From assembly GCA_025093555.1 (NCBI GenBank), contig JAIWNF010000005.1:434001-498000 (forward strand): DNA of 64,000 nucleotides, in the 5' to 3' direction. Both the position numbers and the translations under genes were made by a program. The notes beneath the pieces were generated by a model. The model had not been told where the DNA came from, searched no databases, and worked only from the letters and a program-made list of their open reading frames with translations. This stretch comes from Circinella umbellata (taxonomy: Eukaryota; Mucoromycota; Mucoromycetes; Mucorales; Lichtheimiaceae). This document shows, one piece after another, positions 1 to 11,769 of the stretch (position 1 is the first letter of the stretch; each line of letters opens with the position of its first letter).

Positions 1-96
1 AAAGAAGAAGCAGCATATCACTGGCTTTTCTTTTGTTTGGAAAAGGCGATGCCTGAAGATAAATTTGATGTTCAAACTCTTCACAAAAATATTTAA
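1..96 (+). CDS. 3' end of an unidentified protein gene (partial, cut by window edge)
   Basis: Frame 1 is open from the first base to a TAA at 94-96 and reads 31 residues beginning KEEAAYHWLFFCLEKAMPED and ending LHKNI. The composition (aromatic and charged residues mixed, few low-complexity runs) is coding-like, and sequence after the stop becomes strongly AT-rich, as in a 3' flank. The upstream part lies outside the window, so the product cannot be named. A chance open frame of this length at a contig edge is possible, so confidence is modest. Confidence 0.4.
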   Translation, partial: KEEAAYHWLFFCLEKAMPEDKFDVQTLHKNI

Positions 97-660
97 AAAC
101 TAAAGTAAAAACATAAAAAATTGCCCATCAAACTAGTATTATTTCCTTCTAAAAAATAAAGATCTTATTTGTCTGCTCGATATAACGATATTTCCCCCCC
201 CCCGCTTAATCCGTCTTGAACCCCAAAACCCTATCGTTATATCGAAATATCGTTATATCGAATATCGTTATAGCGAGCGGTGACGGTATATGAACATGTA
301 AATTATTATAAAGAGATGACAATACATTTTTAAAATGATATAAGAAAATCAATTTATTTATATAATTAATACTTAATAGAATAAAAATAAAGAAAGAAAT
401 CATTCTAAGCAAAAATTCAATGATTCACAAACACATTATGATAAAATATTTATTATAAAAAAATGCAATGCTCTTGGCCGCAACTTTTTTTTTTTCAAAA
501 AAAAAAAAAAAGAAAAAAGCTACGTGGACAGGCCCTACCACGTGGAGGTGGCATTGCGTTAGGACCCGACCTCCCCAGCGGGTAACTGGATCATCGGCCC
601 CCTTTACTATCCGAAGATAGCAAAGAGTATAAATATACTTACCTTTATACTTACCTTTTA
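97..660. other. intergenic, AT-rich with short repeats
   Basis: No gene is seen. It holds a poly-C tract near 194-203, the TATCG repeat described separately (178-276), and a GC-richer patch at 520-610 that precedes the minisatellite. Small open frames here overlap repeats and are not supported. Confidence 0.5.
178..276. repeat. TATCG tandem repeat with inverted partner (potential hairpin)
   Basis: About three tandem copies of TATCGTTATATCGAA lie at 232-276. An inverted copy, CGATATAACGATAT, sits at 178-191 and pairs perfectly with 247-260, giving a 14-bp stem with a loop of roughly 55 bp that contains the poly-C tract. No adjoining gene or transposase is visible, so its role is unknown. Confidence 0.7.
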
Positions 661-851
661 TCGTTCGTCGCATCGTTCGTCGCATCGTTCGTCGCATCGT
701 TCGTCGCATCGTTCGTCGCATCGTTCGTCGCATCGTTCGTCACATCGTTCGTCACATCGTTCGTCGTATCGTTCGTCGCATCGTTCGTCGCGTCGTTCGT
801 CGCATCGTTCGTCGCGTCGTTCGTCGCATCGTTCGTCGCATCGTTCGTCGT
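661..851. repeat. 12-bp minisatellite, about 16 copies
   Basis: Unit TCGTTCGTCGCA repeats in perfect 12-bp register from 661, with substitutions in a few copies (TCACA at two units, TCGTA at one, TCGCG at two). Because 12 is a multiple of three, the array is open in several frames on the minus strand (MRRT- or DERC-type repeats), which explains the long but meaningless ORFs over it. It is GC-rich and CpG-dense compared with the surrounding sequence. Confidence 0.95.
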
Positions 852-3120
852 CCTCGCGTGATTGCTGCGGCGCTTCGTTAAAAAGAATAAAAAAATAAGA
901 GTAAGAAATAAAGCTCGTCAAAAGCAATAACATGTATAATAAAACAATAAAAAGAAATGTAGGAAAAAATAGATACATGATCTATTAGGTGACGGGGGAA
1001 GAAGAATAGACGGTTGAAAAAAAGTAGTACTTACCGGGTTGGTTGTTGCGGGTGTCAGGAAAAGAAAAGAAAAGAAAAGAACAGAAAAAAAAATGCTCTG
1101 GAAAAGGCCCTTTTTATGCTCTTTTTTTTTTGAACCCGAAACAATGGTAACATCCTTTATCATGCATCAATGCCTTTGTATAGCTGACTTTTTTTATATG
1201 ATGTAGACAAGTGAAGAAGAAAAAAGGGAAGAATGCTTTTAGCGATCTTGCCATGGTGACACACACACATGCTATTTTCTACTTTGCATGAAGACACGCT
1301 TAAAAAATGTTTACCTCACATTATTTGGGGATCTAGACCTTTAGTTGCGCAGGACAACAAAACGAATTTGCGTTCTTTTTTTTATTTACTTTTAAAAAAT
1401 GAAAAATATTGCTCTTTAATCGAATAACTGATCATTATAAAGAACATTGTTTTCAAATCTCCCCCCTTTTTTTCGCGTGATTATTTTTGAAAAAAAAAAC
1501 AATGTTATACTGGTCATCTAAAAAAACATAATGTAGCTTTTCATCTTGTTGCTATAAAAAGAATACACTGTTAAAGTGACTTTGGCTCAAAATAGTTTGT
1601 TGGTGGATCCAGTGAGACGCGACATGGTTAAAATAACGAGTACGTAGAAATAAAAGTAAAAATATACTCTACTAGGTTATATATAATTGTATTGAAGAAA
1701 AAGTCATCGTATGTAAAGGGTATGAAACAGTATATTCGGCATTATTCCTATAGAGTGTTTTATTATTATTGTTTTTATATCATAGAGTGAAAGGCTTGGT
1801 TCTACCTTTTATTTTTATTTTTATTATAAAGATAGTTCTAACCAATGAATCAAAAAATAATGTTAATCAATTCATTCTTATGTAATATCTTGTTGACTTT
1901 GGAATACAAATACAGTTTACCATGAATTCCATGTATCGCCTAAAATCAATCTAAACTAAACAGTAATCTCGAAAGGTACGCTATACATAAAGTTTATAAA
2001 ATCAATACTAAAAAGAAATCAGAGAAGTGATAAAATATTCATTTCTTCATTGAAATATACAATATAAATAAAGCTGATTGTTCATATTGTATACAGCTAA
2101 TGCAGTATAAAGAGAACACAAAAAAAAAGCCTTAATATGCTTTCAACATACATAATATTATATATCTAATTTTATTTGAGCTACTAGTATACTCCTATTA
2201 TTATGAATAATATATGTACGTATGAATATCGAATTTTATAGTTGTATTATGGAAGCTGTAATAGAACAAAAAAATGAGCTAATTGGATAAACCCCCTGCA
2301 ACGTATTGTTAAATTACTGTTTGCATCAACAGATAAAGGACAATTTTGGGCTGACCAAAAGATTGGAATAAGGGCAACTAGATGAAATAAAATAATGGAA
2401 ATACTTCAAAATTTCCCCGTTTGAATGAAAGAGGCTAGGACTTGTGTCTTACAAGAAATGTGCAAGTTTATTTTTGCCCTTACATGCGTATGTATAATGC
2501 CAAACGACAAAAGTAAAAATATTTAAGTTGGATCAACTATCCAAAAAAAAAGAATTTTATAATAGTTTATCAAGCTGAAGCGAACAATTCAACTCTTATT
2601 TGTGCTATTTTACATTGATGCCTAATAATATTCAATATTTATAAACACTTTCTACTAATAATGTTTCTCTGTCGGTAATGCCCATCAAAGAAATATGAAC
2701 CCTAATTTCGGCCACTTGTATACTTTTCTCACATGACTATATTTTATGCTGAGACAGCCATCTTTATTGACACTGTACTTTTCTACCTATGTATAAAAAA
2801 ATGTGTGGGTTTTTTTGTGGATGTACCAATATCGTCACCTCAGTATTCTCTCACAATAATATAAAAATATTACATGTACAAGTGCTACCCATAACCATTA
2901 CCATTGTCATACATATAAAACACACATAGAATCATAATCCACCCATTTGTTTGTATAATAGAAAGTTTATTTTAAAAAAAAGAAATTAAAAAAGGCCAAT
3001 GTATCAGTAAGTTGTGTGAATTTCAAACAACCCGACAGGAAGCACGACGAGAACGTTCATTGGCAGAGCTTCCCAAAAAAAAGTATTTATTCCCTCAGAA
3101 GCACGTGTGTGTTGATCCTA
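852..3120. other. intergenic, no gene seen
   Basis: AT-rich sequence with homopolymer runs and a short AAAAG tandem patch near 1057-1082. Open frames are short, low-complexity and unsupported on both strands. Confidence 0.5.
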
Positions 3121-3121
3121 A

Positions 3122-4240
3122 TTGACGCGTTATCAAATAGGAACGGATGAGAATGGTTTTTGCCAAACATTATTCTTGCCACGCCATCTTGCCAAATGTT
3201 ATCCTTGCCACCAATCTTTACCCGTCATCAATTGTCCGCCAACAATTTCAGACTTACATCCTGCAACACCACGCACTTATATTACCCTCCTCGAGAATAC
3301 ATGTATAGTCTCCTTTAGGTCACACTATACTGGTTTATAATAAATCCCCAAATGGTCGAATCACAGGCCTCACCAACGTTATATAGAGCACAAGATTCAG
3401 CTTGTTAACATACTTCTGGTTTTGTTTGTACCTTGGTTCCAACAACTATCACTGGTTTTGACACTATTGCTTGATATTGATTTGACCAGACCTATATCAA
3501 TTGGTACGCTTGGACAGAATCGAACGAAATTTGCAGGAGGTACAAAATGGGTTCACCAGGTTGCTTAAGGATTACTCTCATTCAGGCCAATTGTGACAAC
3601 CCTTCAACTTGAATCCAAAAGCCGAGTCACCGTCATCCAGTTGATAATTTGAACCACACCAAAAACAAAGGTCCATGTCACTGATGGGATCATCCACCCG
3701 TTGGAATAGATAGGTACCTTGTTAAAAAGGAAAATATGACAAGTATTGTTGCCACTGGATGAAACTTTGCCTTGGACTAACGTTTCGCCTACCCAGTTAA
3801 AATGGGCGTATCCGTAAGGCAGTAGCGAACCGAGAGCATGTGAATTATCAACTATGGTTGGGATGATTTGACAATGCTGTCACTGCTGAGCAAATGCCTG
3901 GTAACAAATAGTAAACCCCGAGTCTTGTTTGTCTTTCACAAAATCAAAAAGCGTGTACTGCTAGCAACCAGCACAACAAACTCCTTCTTTTGTAAAATAT
4001 GGAGAAAAAAAAACGATCGGTATTTGCAGCAACGGGTGTTCAACCATGACAGCCGTTCAAACTGAAGGATTGTAGCCAACTTGAAAAGTTGCTGAAGTAA
4101 GATTGTTGCAGCATCTACTTCATTCTTAACAATACACAACAGCACGGGAATGCCACGAAAGAACATTCTCCAGTAAAAAAGACTCACCAATAAAGTAACT
4201 GAATCCCTTTCACATGCATACTTGGATTTCACCCTTTCCA
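3122..4240 (+). pseudogene. decayed coding-like region, origin uncertain
   Basis: From about 3120 to 4240 the base composition is less AT-biased and shows protein-like stretches in shifting plus-strand frames, interrupted by stops and frameshifts. Examples are an open segment at 3122-3340 and another at 3868-4065. A stretch at 3478-3560 reads as a phrase resembling the ISIGTPGQ strand that precedes the first catalytic Asp of pepsin-type aspartic proteases, but the expected DTG triad is replaced (GGT in the same place). This similarity is short and from memory, so the assignment to a dead aspartic protease is only a guess. No functional product is expected. Confidence 0.25.
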
Positions 4241-5140
4241 TTGAAACTTGTATACCATAATCAGCTCAATTTTCCTTCCTTGTTATTCCCATGAAAAGAG
4301 AAAAACAAGGTGTACCAACGGAAAACGTCAATATTCCGAACATGTCAAGCTTACGAAAAGAGTTGAACCGAATTTGTCAAGGAACTAGAGACATGTCCAA
4401 GAACAATCGTTTCAAAAGAACCGTTTGGGTAATGAAAGTTATATTATCATTCGAACCAAGCAGCATTCGTAAAATAATACAAACACAATCATAAGTTGGA
4501 AAAAGTTCCAAACCTCTTTTTTATTTCCAAAACCCATAAAGCGACTAACCACAAGTCAAAGAAAAAAAAGGCTGCTGTTTTTTTTTCTCAAAAGTTAAGG
4601 AAAAGAGGCGGCAATTATGAAATTACCTGAAACTTTTTCCTGGTTCTTTACCAAAGAATAACCATAAGGTTAAGACTGCATGCTAGTTTCTTCTCTTGTC
4701 AGAAAAAAAACAACGCGCATAATGTGGTAAGGTAGATTCCAGAACCATGGAAAGATGTAAAGAAAAGAAGAAGAGACTTTCATTTTTTCGCTCGACTGCG
4801 CATTTTTGTAGAATTTCACCTGCGCAGTAAAGAAAAAAAAAATAGGCGCCAGCTAAAACAACAGCCAATTTGTTATCACTACCCAACACGAACTACTTTT
4901 TCTTCCTTTATTGATACATAATGGGTCCTTGATAATATTTTAGCAATATCATTTCCTTCGTATAATATATTTACAGAAGGAATTTTTGCTACCAGCGTCC
5001 ATAAATGAATCATATCGCCCTTCATTTGCAAAGTTCATTTTTTTTTTCATATGGGAGCATTGTTACTTTTTATTTGTGTACAATCTTGCCATTCGTATGG
5101 GCAGATCTCTACTCTTTATATATCAAAAAGCTTACTTTTA
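4241..5140. other. intergenic or further decayed sequence
   Basis: Contains a 67-codon open frame at 4291-4494 (+) and another at 4683-4889 (-), neither recognisable. No splice-consistent gene can be built. The region may be part of the same decayed block as the sequence to its left. Confidence 0.35.
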
Positions 5141-5141
5141 T

Positions 5142-5347
5142 AAGTGAATAAACTTATGTTTTATAAGCGAAGAAGTTTATTCTTTATAAGAAGATAACAT
5201 TACTTATCATAAGCGGAAAAAACTATCTTTTCTAAGCGAATAAATTACCTCTCATAACTGATTAAAGTCATTTATCATAAGCGGACAACCTTGTCCTTTG
5301 CAAGCGGATAAAATTATATTTTATATGCGGTAAAGTCGTGGGTTTGT
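5142..5347. repeat. degenerate 23-bp tandem repeat, about nine copies
   Basis: Units start with AAGCGRA or AAGNNGA and end with TTAT or TTTTAT. The first copies are at 5142, 5165, 5188, 5211 and 5234. Nearly all units are 23 bp (one is 22), and the shared core is AAGCGGATAAA. The copies differ at many positions, so this is an old array. Confidence 0.8.
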
Positions 5348-5431
5348 GTGCAAAATCCTGTATCAGTAATTGATTTATAACACGGGAAATGCTTCTAGAT
5401 CATCATATAAAGGTAACATTGAGAAATTTGT

Positions 5432-5634
5432 CTCCAGCCTTACCCGAAAAACGATTGTTTCTTCCAGCAAAACCTACTGACTACTATTCCCTCTGCAACT
5501 TCTACAAGTTTGTGAAAGAAACCCAATGAATGTTAGTCTCTTCAGTGACACAACCGGATTAGCCTCCAGTCTTACCCGAAATGACCAATGTCTTTTCCAG
5601 CAAAACCTTCTCTGACTACTATCAGACTGCAACT
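5432..5634. repeat. diverged direct repeat pair of about 70 bp
   Basis: The segment at 5432-5500 (TCCAGCCTTACCCGAAA, then TTCCAGCAAAACCT, then CTGACTACTAT, then CTGCAACT) recurs in the same order at 5563-5634 with substitutions and small indels. The copies are separated by about 62 bp. This is a local tandem duplication or a remnant of a repetitive element. Confidence 0.8.
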
Positions 5635-5639
5635 CCAAT

Positions 5640-6690
5640 TAAACTGCCTTCCAGACAAACCAATCTGTTCAAACACTTACTTTTTTCAAATCTTAAAAGG
5701 CCAAAGTGAAGATTGAGAATATTCAAGCTCTATTATTTAGTTTGTTATATTGACTTTATGATATGATACGGTATGGTAGTTAAGATATTTTAGTTACACT
5801 TGATAAAAAAAAAAGATGTATGCACACTATTTTATTATCAATACAAATGCCAACTTCTATTTTAGATTCAAATGCATTCGGTTTAGCAATGATTGTTATT
5901 TTTTGTTTTTTTGCAACCCCTCCCCGTTTACAACGCACTGCTGGAGACACATTGCGGGTTCTATTTTACAAAAAATGTATTTTAGCACCGCTGTTGGGGC
6001 TGCCCTAAGAAAAAGATCAAAACATTGCACAAGAAGCAAAGAAGCCAATCCCCAACGATGCTCAACGGTGCCTTGATCAAGGGAAAGGTTCAACTTTTTA
6101 AGGGTATGTTGAGCAATGGGACAGACCCTGATAGAAACCAGGTGCAGTAACGATTCGCAAGAATATCAGGTGAAAACTATATAACGAAGACCAAGGTTTA
6201 TACCAAAATATGGACCAGCTATAAAACATGGACTTCAAGTTAGGCTACCTACACTTTTGGAAAGAACAGATTTTGTTGTTCTTCTCAAAGCTGGCTCGGA
6301 GTGATACAGAGCAGATGAATGGAGCGAGCGAATTTTTGCAGCAAACAATAGATCTCAAACGGCCGCCATTCTACCCTTAGAATCCTCCAGCTCTAATAAT
6401 CCTATTGTTTCTTCAAACTCCATCGAACCCGCTCCACTATCTCTACCACCTCTTGTGCCCCAAATGGACCTATTACCTTCAGTAATTTAACACTTTACGA
6501 AATACAGAAACATCTGATCAATATTAGGAAAAGTTTTATCAACGAAGAACAGATAAATAGCGAACCATATACTGACAATTTGTAAGTTGAATGCAAAAAA
6601 TGGATAAAAATATATAAAAAGATAAAGTTACTAACTCTATTCGTGATTTGAATCAAGGATCAACAAACTACCTAACACACCACTTAATGA
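5640..6690. other. relic-type sequence, no intact gene
   Basis: Patches with protein-like composition (for example 6360-6486 with a serine/proline-rich reading) are broken by frequent stops. This is probably the decayed upstream part of the relic at 6704-7205. Confidence 0.35.
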
Positions 6691-6703
6691 TAACAAACAA
6701 CTG

Positions 6704-7205
6704 AGTGAAACTGAACTATGGAGTAGCTACTTTGATCCAACACTCTCATATATGATTAGTGATCCTGAACGACTTATCCGTCTCTGTTCGTGAGGGAAAA
6801 AAGCAAAACAAAAACTTGGGGCCCACTTACTCTCATAAAAATGGCAATTCCTGACCTGATACTGTAATCAGTGAAAAGCAATAGTTGGCCTTTGATGGTA
6901 GTGAAGGGTTTGGCGAAGCAAAAATCCAACAAGGTTCTTGTAGTAAGCTTTTGTGTCTGGATACTCTTCGTTTAGCTATATTTACTAAAAATGCGATTGA
7001 TATCAACAAACTTGACGGTGCCCTCGCTTTCCGAGAAAGATTTATGTGTTTGTACAACACACTTGTGAACAAGCCAATGCCTATCTTACGCCAATGTTTA
7101 ATTTTCTTTATATGCATCTCATCTATTGACCATCCTTTAGTTAGCTCAATGTACAAGGTTTTTATGCTTGACATAATAATAAATAGCTTTTTCATCGCCA
7201 ATTGA
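6704..7205 (+). pseudogene. broken relic of a repeated Mucorales-type ORF family
   Basis: Two protein-like blocks lie on the plus strand. The first (6704-6793) reads from SETELWSSYFDPTLSYMI through ISDPERL and ends in a stop. The second (from about 6885) contains FGEAKIQQGSCSKLLCLDTL followed by LAIFTKNAIDINKLDGALAF. Their order and phrasing resemble a large family of uncharacterised ORFs I associate with Mucorales genomes, with an ETELW..YFDP block followed by a GEAK..RLxxFxKxALD block and then a membrane-like tail. The blocks are separated by stops and the tail is truncated, so this copy is dead. The family match is from memory and should be confirmed by translated search. Confidence 0.45.
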
Positions 7206-8112
7206 TTATAATGATACTCTATTTGATTTATAATCAAAATTATTCTTCCCGTGTTCCACACAATTCATCCCGAATAGACCCAAAACAAATATGTTAGATG
7301 TGATGATGGTTTTAGCACAATTTTCAGTTCACAGTGTAGAATATCCCAACAAATGCACGAAATTAAAGCAACCCTAAAAATGTTTGTTTTAAGAACCCTT
7401 TCAAAATTTTTAATATCAAAAAAAAAGGGACTCAAACCCCTGACACCAAAAAAACAAATAGAAGCTTTTTAAATTGACAAGGGAATAGAATATAATGAAA
7501 ATAGATTGGAAGGGGTATATGAAAGTAAACTAAAAAAAAAATACAAACTTAATTAAGCATAAAGTGATAGATTAACCATGACAGAACACTATGTCATGAA
7601 GACCAAATAGAATATTAATATATTATATATGCCTCAGCCATGGATACATTCTTGAACCACTTATCCCAGATTAATTCTTTTTTTCTCCATACTTTTTCTT
7701 CGCATACCTTATATCAGAATTTTCAACGGCACATTCCTTTAAAATCATACGTGGCTACTAGAGTAATAAAATTTACTCCACCCGGTTATACTGTATATAA
7801 AAAAAGGATTTATTTCCTATATGGAGGAAAGTGGAAGCAGAAAATCTACAATAACTATAGTACTGTTACAAGAACTCCCAAACATATGTTGGTGGGCGAA
7901 ACTCATTTTTTAAAATGCGCGAATATCTTCACTTAGAGTGCATGAACAACTCTTTTAATTATAACGAATTTTATTTTATTAGGGTTATTGGTGTGTTCCG
8001 TCACAACGGTTTTCTTTCTAAAAAGTTGTGATTTAGACAATTTAATTAATATTGGTTGTTATTGATATAACGATACTATGATTTTCTTTAAACTGTATAT
8101 TTTGTTTGTATG
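7206..8112. other. intergenic downstream of the WD40 gene
   Basis: A 98-codon open frame at 7640-7936 (+) has no recognisable motif. The rest is AT-rich and probably includes the 3' flank of the minus-strand WD40 gene. Confidence 0.4.
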
Positions 8113-11100
8113 CTAAGTATCCAATGGCATCTATATAATATAAAAAGAAATAATATAAAGTGGTTAATTATTTCTTTTGTGATATGTGTTTTCGATATAT
8201 AAATTACCTTTTCGTCATAATACCAAACTTTAACTGTTTGGTCATCACTACAACTTGCAAGCATTCCTTGTTTAGCATTCCATCCTGCTTCATAAACTAC
8301 TCCGTTATGGCCACGAAGTTTTTGTAATACTTCTCCAGTTTCTTGATCCCAAATATATACAACACCATCCTACACAAAATAATAATAATGAAACATAAAT
8401 AGGATGCTTTTACGATATATATAATCGTTATGGATAATCCATAAAAACCATAATTTACCTCTGAGCCACCGACAATCAGATTATTATCCGCAAATTTAGC
8501 TCGAATAAAATTTTTAGATGTATTTTGATGACCTTTTAATTTTTGTATAGGTCGTACCTAGTTTATATATTCATTAATTAATAACAAAAATAAACATACA
8601 CATACACGTATATAAATCAAAAGACAAATAAAAATAAACAATATATAATAACTTACCATTCGTACATCCCATAATCGATTTGAATTGTCTTTAGAACTAC
8701 TTAAAAGATATGTACCACTGGAATTCATTTCTACAGAAGTCACTTCACCAAGATGGGATGAAATAGTACGGATACAAAGACCAGATACAATATCCCAAAA
8801 TTTAATAGTGTTATCCTTCGACCTATTGTTTTATTTTTATGTTAATAATTACATAATTTACAAATAGAGTAGCTCTATTCATTTCTTTCTTTCTCTCTCT
8901 TTTTTATTTATAATGACTTACCCGCTTACGACCAAATTTCCAAGAGGATTGAAAATAGTTTTTGTTACTGCCAATTGATGGCCAGAGAAGGTTTTAACAG
9001 TAGTCCCCGTAACAATATCAAACAAACGTACAGTTTTATCATATCCACCAGTAACAATATGTGACTATATAATTATATAAATATATATGATTGAATATTG
9101 TCTGAAATATTTATGATACGTATTATTGTTTTTGAAATAATTTTGTTTTTTTATTGTTACCTCATTAGGATGATATCGTGTAGAATATACATCTCCTGAA
9201 TGACCAGTTAAAGTTTGTGCACATATAGGAAGTGTATCTTTTAAATTCCAAATCTAAAATAATAATAATAATAAATATAGTAAGAAAAAAAATAAGCTTT
9301 ACTAATATTTGTTAAAATCAATATGATTTTTTTTTACCTTTACTGTGCCATCTCCACTTGCACTAGCTACAGATCCACCTTGTGCCGTAGTAGATACATC
9401 CCAAATTCTTGAACGATGCCCTTCGAGAATAGCATGACATTCCCCAGTTTCTGTACCCCATATCCGTAATGTATTATCACTATTTACAGTAAAAATTTGT
9501 GCGTTTAGTAATTATATACTCATGCGGAGAGCTTTTTTTTTTTTTTACCTTGATCCAGATACAATTTCTCTTCCTTCTTCACCAATAAATTCAACACATT
9601 TAACATTCTTTCGATGACCCTTCAAAGTACGACTAGAAGCATTTGGAATAACAAAACTTGTATAATTTTCTAACAAACTGTTCACTGCAGGTGCCACTTT
9701 TGGATGATAACGGGAAAATTCAATTTGATAGGCTACCGCTTGTCGTAATAAAGTCAATAATCGATTCGGTGGTATATAACGATTGCCATTTCGATCTGCT
9801 GTTTCAAATTCAAGCATACTTTGTAATTGATCAACTAAACTTTCTCTAATATAAATACAGATATAAAATTTTGGTTGTTAGATTTAATGTTGCCCTGGAT
9901 ATAAAGTAATTGATCCTTATGTACCTAGCACCCATGATTCCTTCCCAATTTTTAAAGCTTGGTGCTTCTTGAATTGATTTTGCAGTTAATAAATAGCATA
10001 AATCTTTAAATTCATTCGGTTTTGTTTGTAAATGTTCCAATGGTTTTAATCGTTTGTTTAGGAACGTGAATGCCTTTATGTTATTATTATTGTTGTTGTT
10101 GTGATAAATATTGATTAATAAAATGTATCTCTCTCTCTGCCTTTCTTTATACTCTGTAACAGATACACATATATATCATTCTTTCCCTCTTCTTTCGTTG
10201 TGTACCTTTTGGATTTCTCGCCTTTCAATATATTCCAAATATTGCTGTTTATATATTGAATATAAAAAGGATCGGTGGTTTTTAACTACAGGTTTTGTAC
10301 ATAACTTTTCAACTTCTTGCCAATCTCCATCTATTATTATAATCATTATGGGATATGGCATTAGCCAACACCTTTTTTTAGTACATAATATGACAACACA
10401 GACACACACACACATATATATATATATGTATTTCATAATTTATTATTCGTTGTTTATTACCGAGAATTGCTTTTTTTAATCGTTTCACTTCAATAGTTCG
10501 TTCTTCACGTTCTTTCCATTTGACATTAGTTTCATCATAAAGAACAGCTTGTGATGCATGATATCCTTCATCTGAAAGATATTGCATAACAATCCCGATA
10601 ATATCCTTTTGAAAACATAATAATAAATGTTATATATACATATAAATGTTTATATTTCTCTCCTTTTTTTTGTCTTTTTTTACTTTATGTATATATATAT
10701 ACCTCTTTGATACGAGAATCGTTGGCGTTAAATATATCTTCAGTTGGACGTACATAAGAAGAATGCATTTCAGTGTGTTGTGAGTTCATTGCAAGTCTAA
10801 AAAATAATATCAAGAAATTCAATTATATTCACAATCTTGGTTCTTTTTTTTTTTGGTATTTTGTTGCCATTAAGAATATTTCTTTACACTCCATATATGT
10901 ATAGATATGCGTGTGTGTATGTTGCATTATAATAACTTTTACAAACCTTCGACGACGTCTAGCTGTTGCTGACTGAGAAACACTTTCTCGATTCCAAAGT
11001 GGTAAAGACTGTTGTTGTACGTCGTCTGTGGAAGATTGAAATGTAAGGTCATCGTCATTACTGGTTGACTCTTTAATAGTAAGATCACGTAAATGATCAG

Positions 11101-11149
11101 TTAATAATGATCCTTCAGCATGATCAGGTGTATGGCCCATGATTGACAC
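8113..11149 (-). CDS. LisH-CTLH-WD40 repeat protein (SMU1-like architecture)
   Basis: Thirteen exons, all on the minus strand: 10947-11149, 10703-10796, 10461-10605, 10206-10330, 9925-10073, 9549-9845, 9338-9479, 9161-9253, 8922-9064, 8657-8822, 8459-8557, 8208-8369, 8113-8130, giving 611 residues. A 99-residue acidic N-terminal extension with an Arg-rich patch (ARRRRR) precedes a LisH motif (about residues 100-132), a CTLH region (150-210, containing KSFLYxxYKQQYLE-type sequence), then seven or so WD40 repeats from about 285 to the end. Blades carry clear GH...WD signatures such as SGDGTVKIWN, GGYDKTVRLFD and SSKDNSNRLWDVR. The family is conserved in plants, fungi and protists; members are called SMU1-like, but a splicing role for this one is inference. 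The last exon is only 18 bp (MPLDT plus stop). Reading through the preceding intron would give a different short tail. The start could be the ATG at 11149 or the one at 11140. Confidence 0.88.
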
Positions 11150-11769
11150 GCAAATAAAACTTTAAAAAAATAGTATACACGGCTTATTAAGAAAGAAACA
11201 AAAAACAGGTTTATTATTTATGCTAGGAATTTTGCCCCGCCAGTTCATGTACAACTTTTTTTTATATTGGTTTGCCAATGGGGTAAAACATATATCACAT
11301 ATTGATATTTGTTATTATAATATTTTATCTATTAATAAAATAAAAGGGAATTATAAGCAAGCAATATAAAAAAAAGATATGTTACAAATGTGTATATGTT
11401 GTTGCTATTGAGATATAAAAAGAAATATGATATCTGTATTATGACTCTTGCCTTTTGTACGTACGTAATGAAGAAAAAAAAGGATGGAAATATTATGTAT
11501 AAGATAAAATTAGTGAATAATTTATTATAAATATTATTACAAGGTATTATGCTATTTTTTTATGATAGTAGAGATATATTTCTTTTTTCTTATCTAAAGA
11601 AAAAAAATTGCAATGCATATATAAATAAAATGATTAGCGCTTATGAGAATGAGGATAAGAACTGAAGATATACGTAGAATAACAGTAAAAAATACAAAAA
11701 ACAAAGACCAGAAAAAGAAAGCATTGGGGGGGGAATGATTTAAATGTTCTATATCTAAAGGAATAATTA
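11150..11769. other. intergenic between WD40 gene promoter and MFS gene 3' end
   Basis: AT-rich. It would hold the promoter of the minus-strand WD40 gene (near 11150-11300) and the 3' flank of the transporter. No gene is seen. Confidence 0.5.

Noticed and set aside
425..978. Long minus-strand ORFs with MRRT or DERC repeats
   Set aside because: They are products of the 12-bp tandem array, which is open in several frames; no start context or homologous domain.
3535..3560. tRNA-like TCGAA motifs
   Set aside because: Isolated GTTCGA-like strings here and at 18560 lack the paired A box and cloverleaf arms.
6833..7261. 142-codon minus-strand ORF
   Set aside because: It is the antisense shadow of the plus-strand relic blocks and has no motif.
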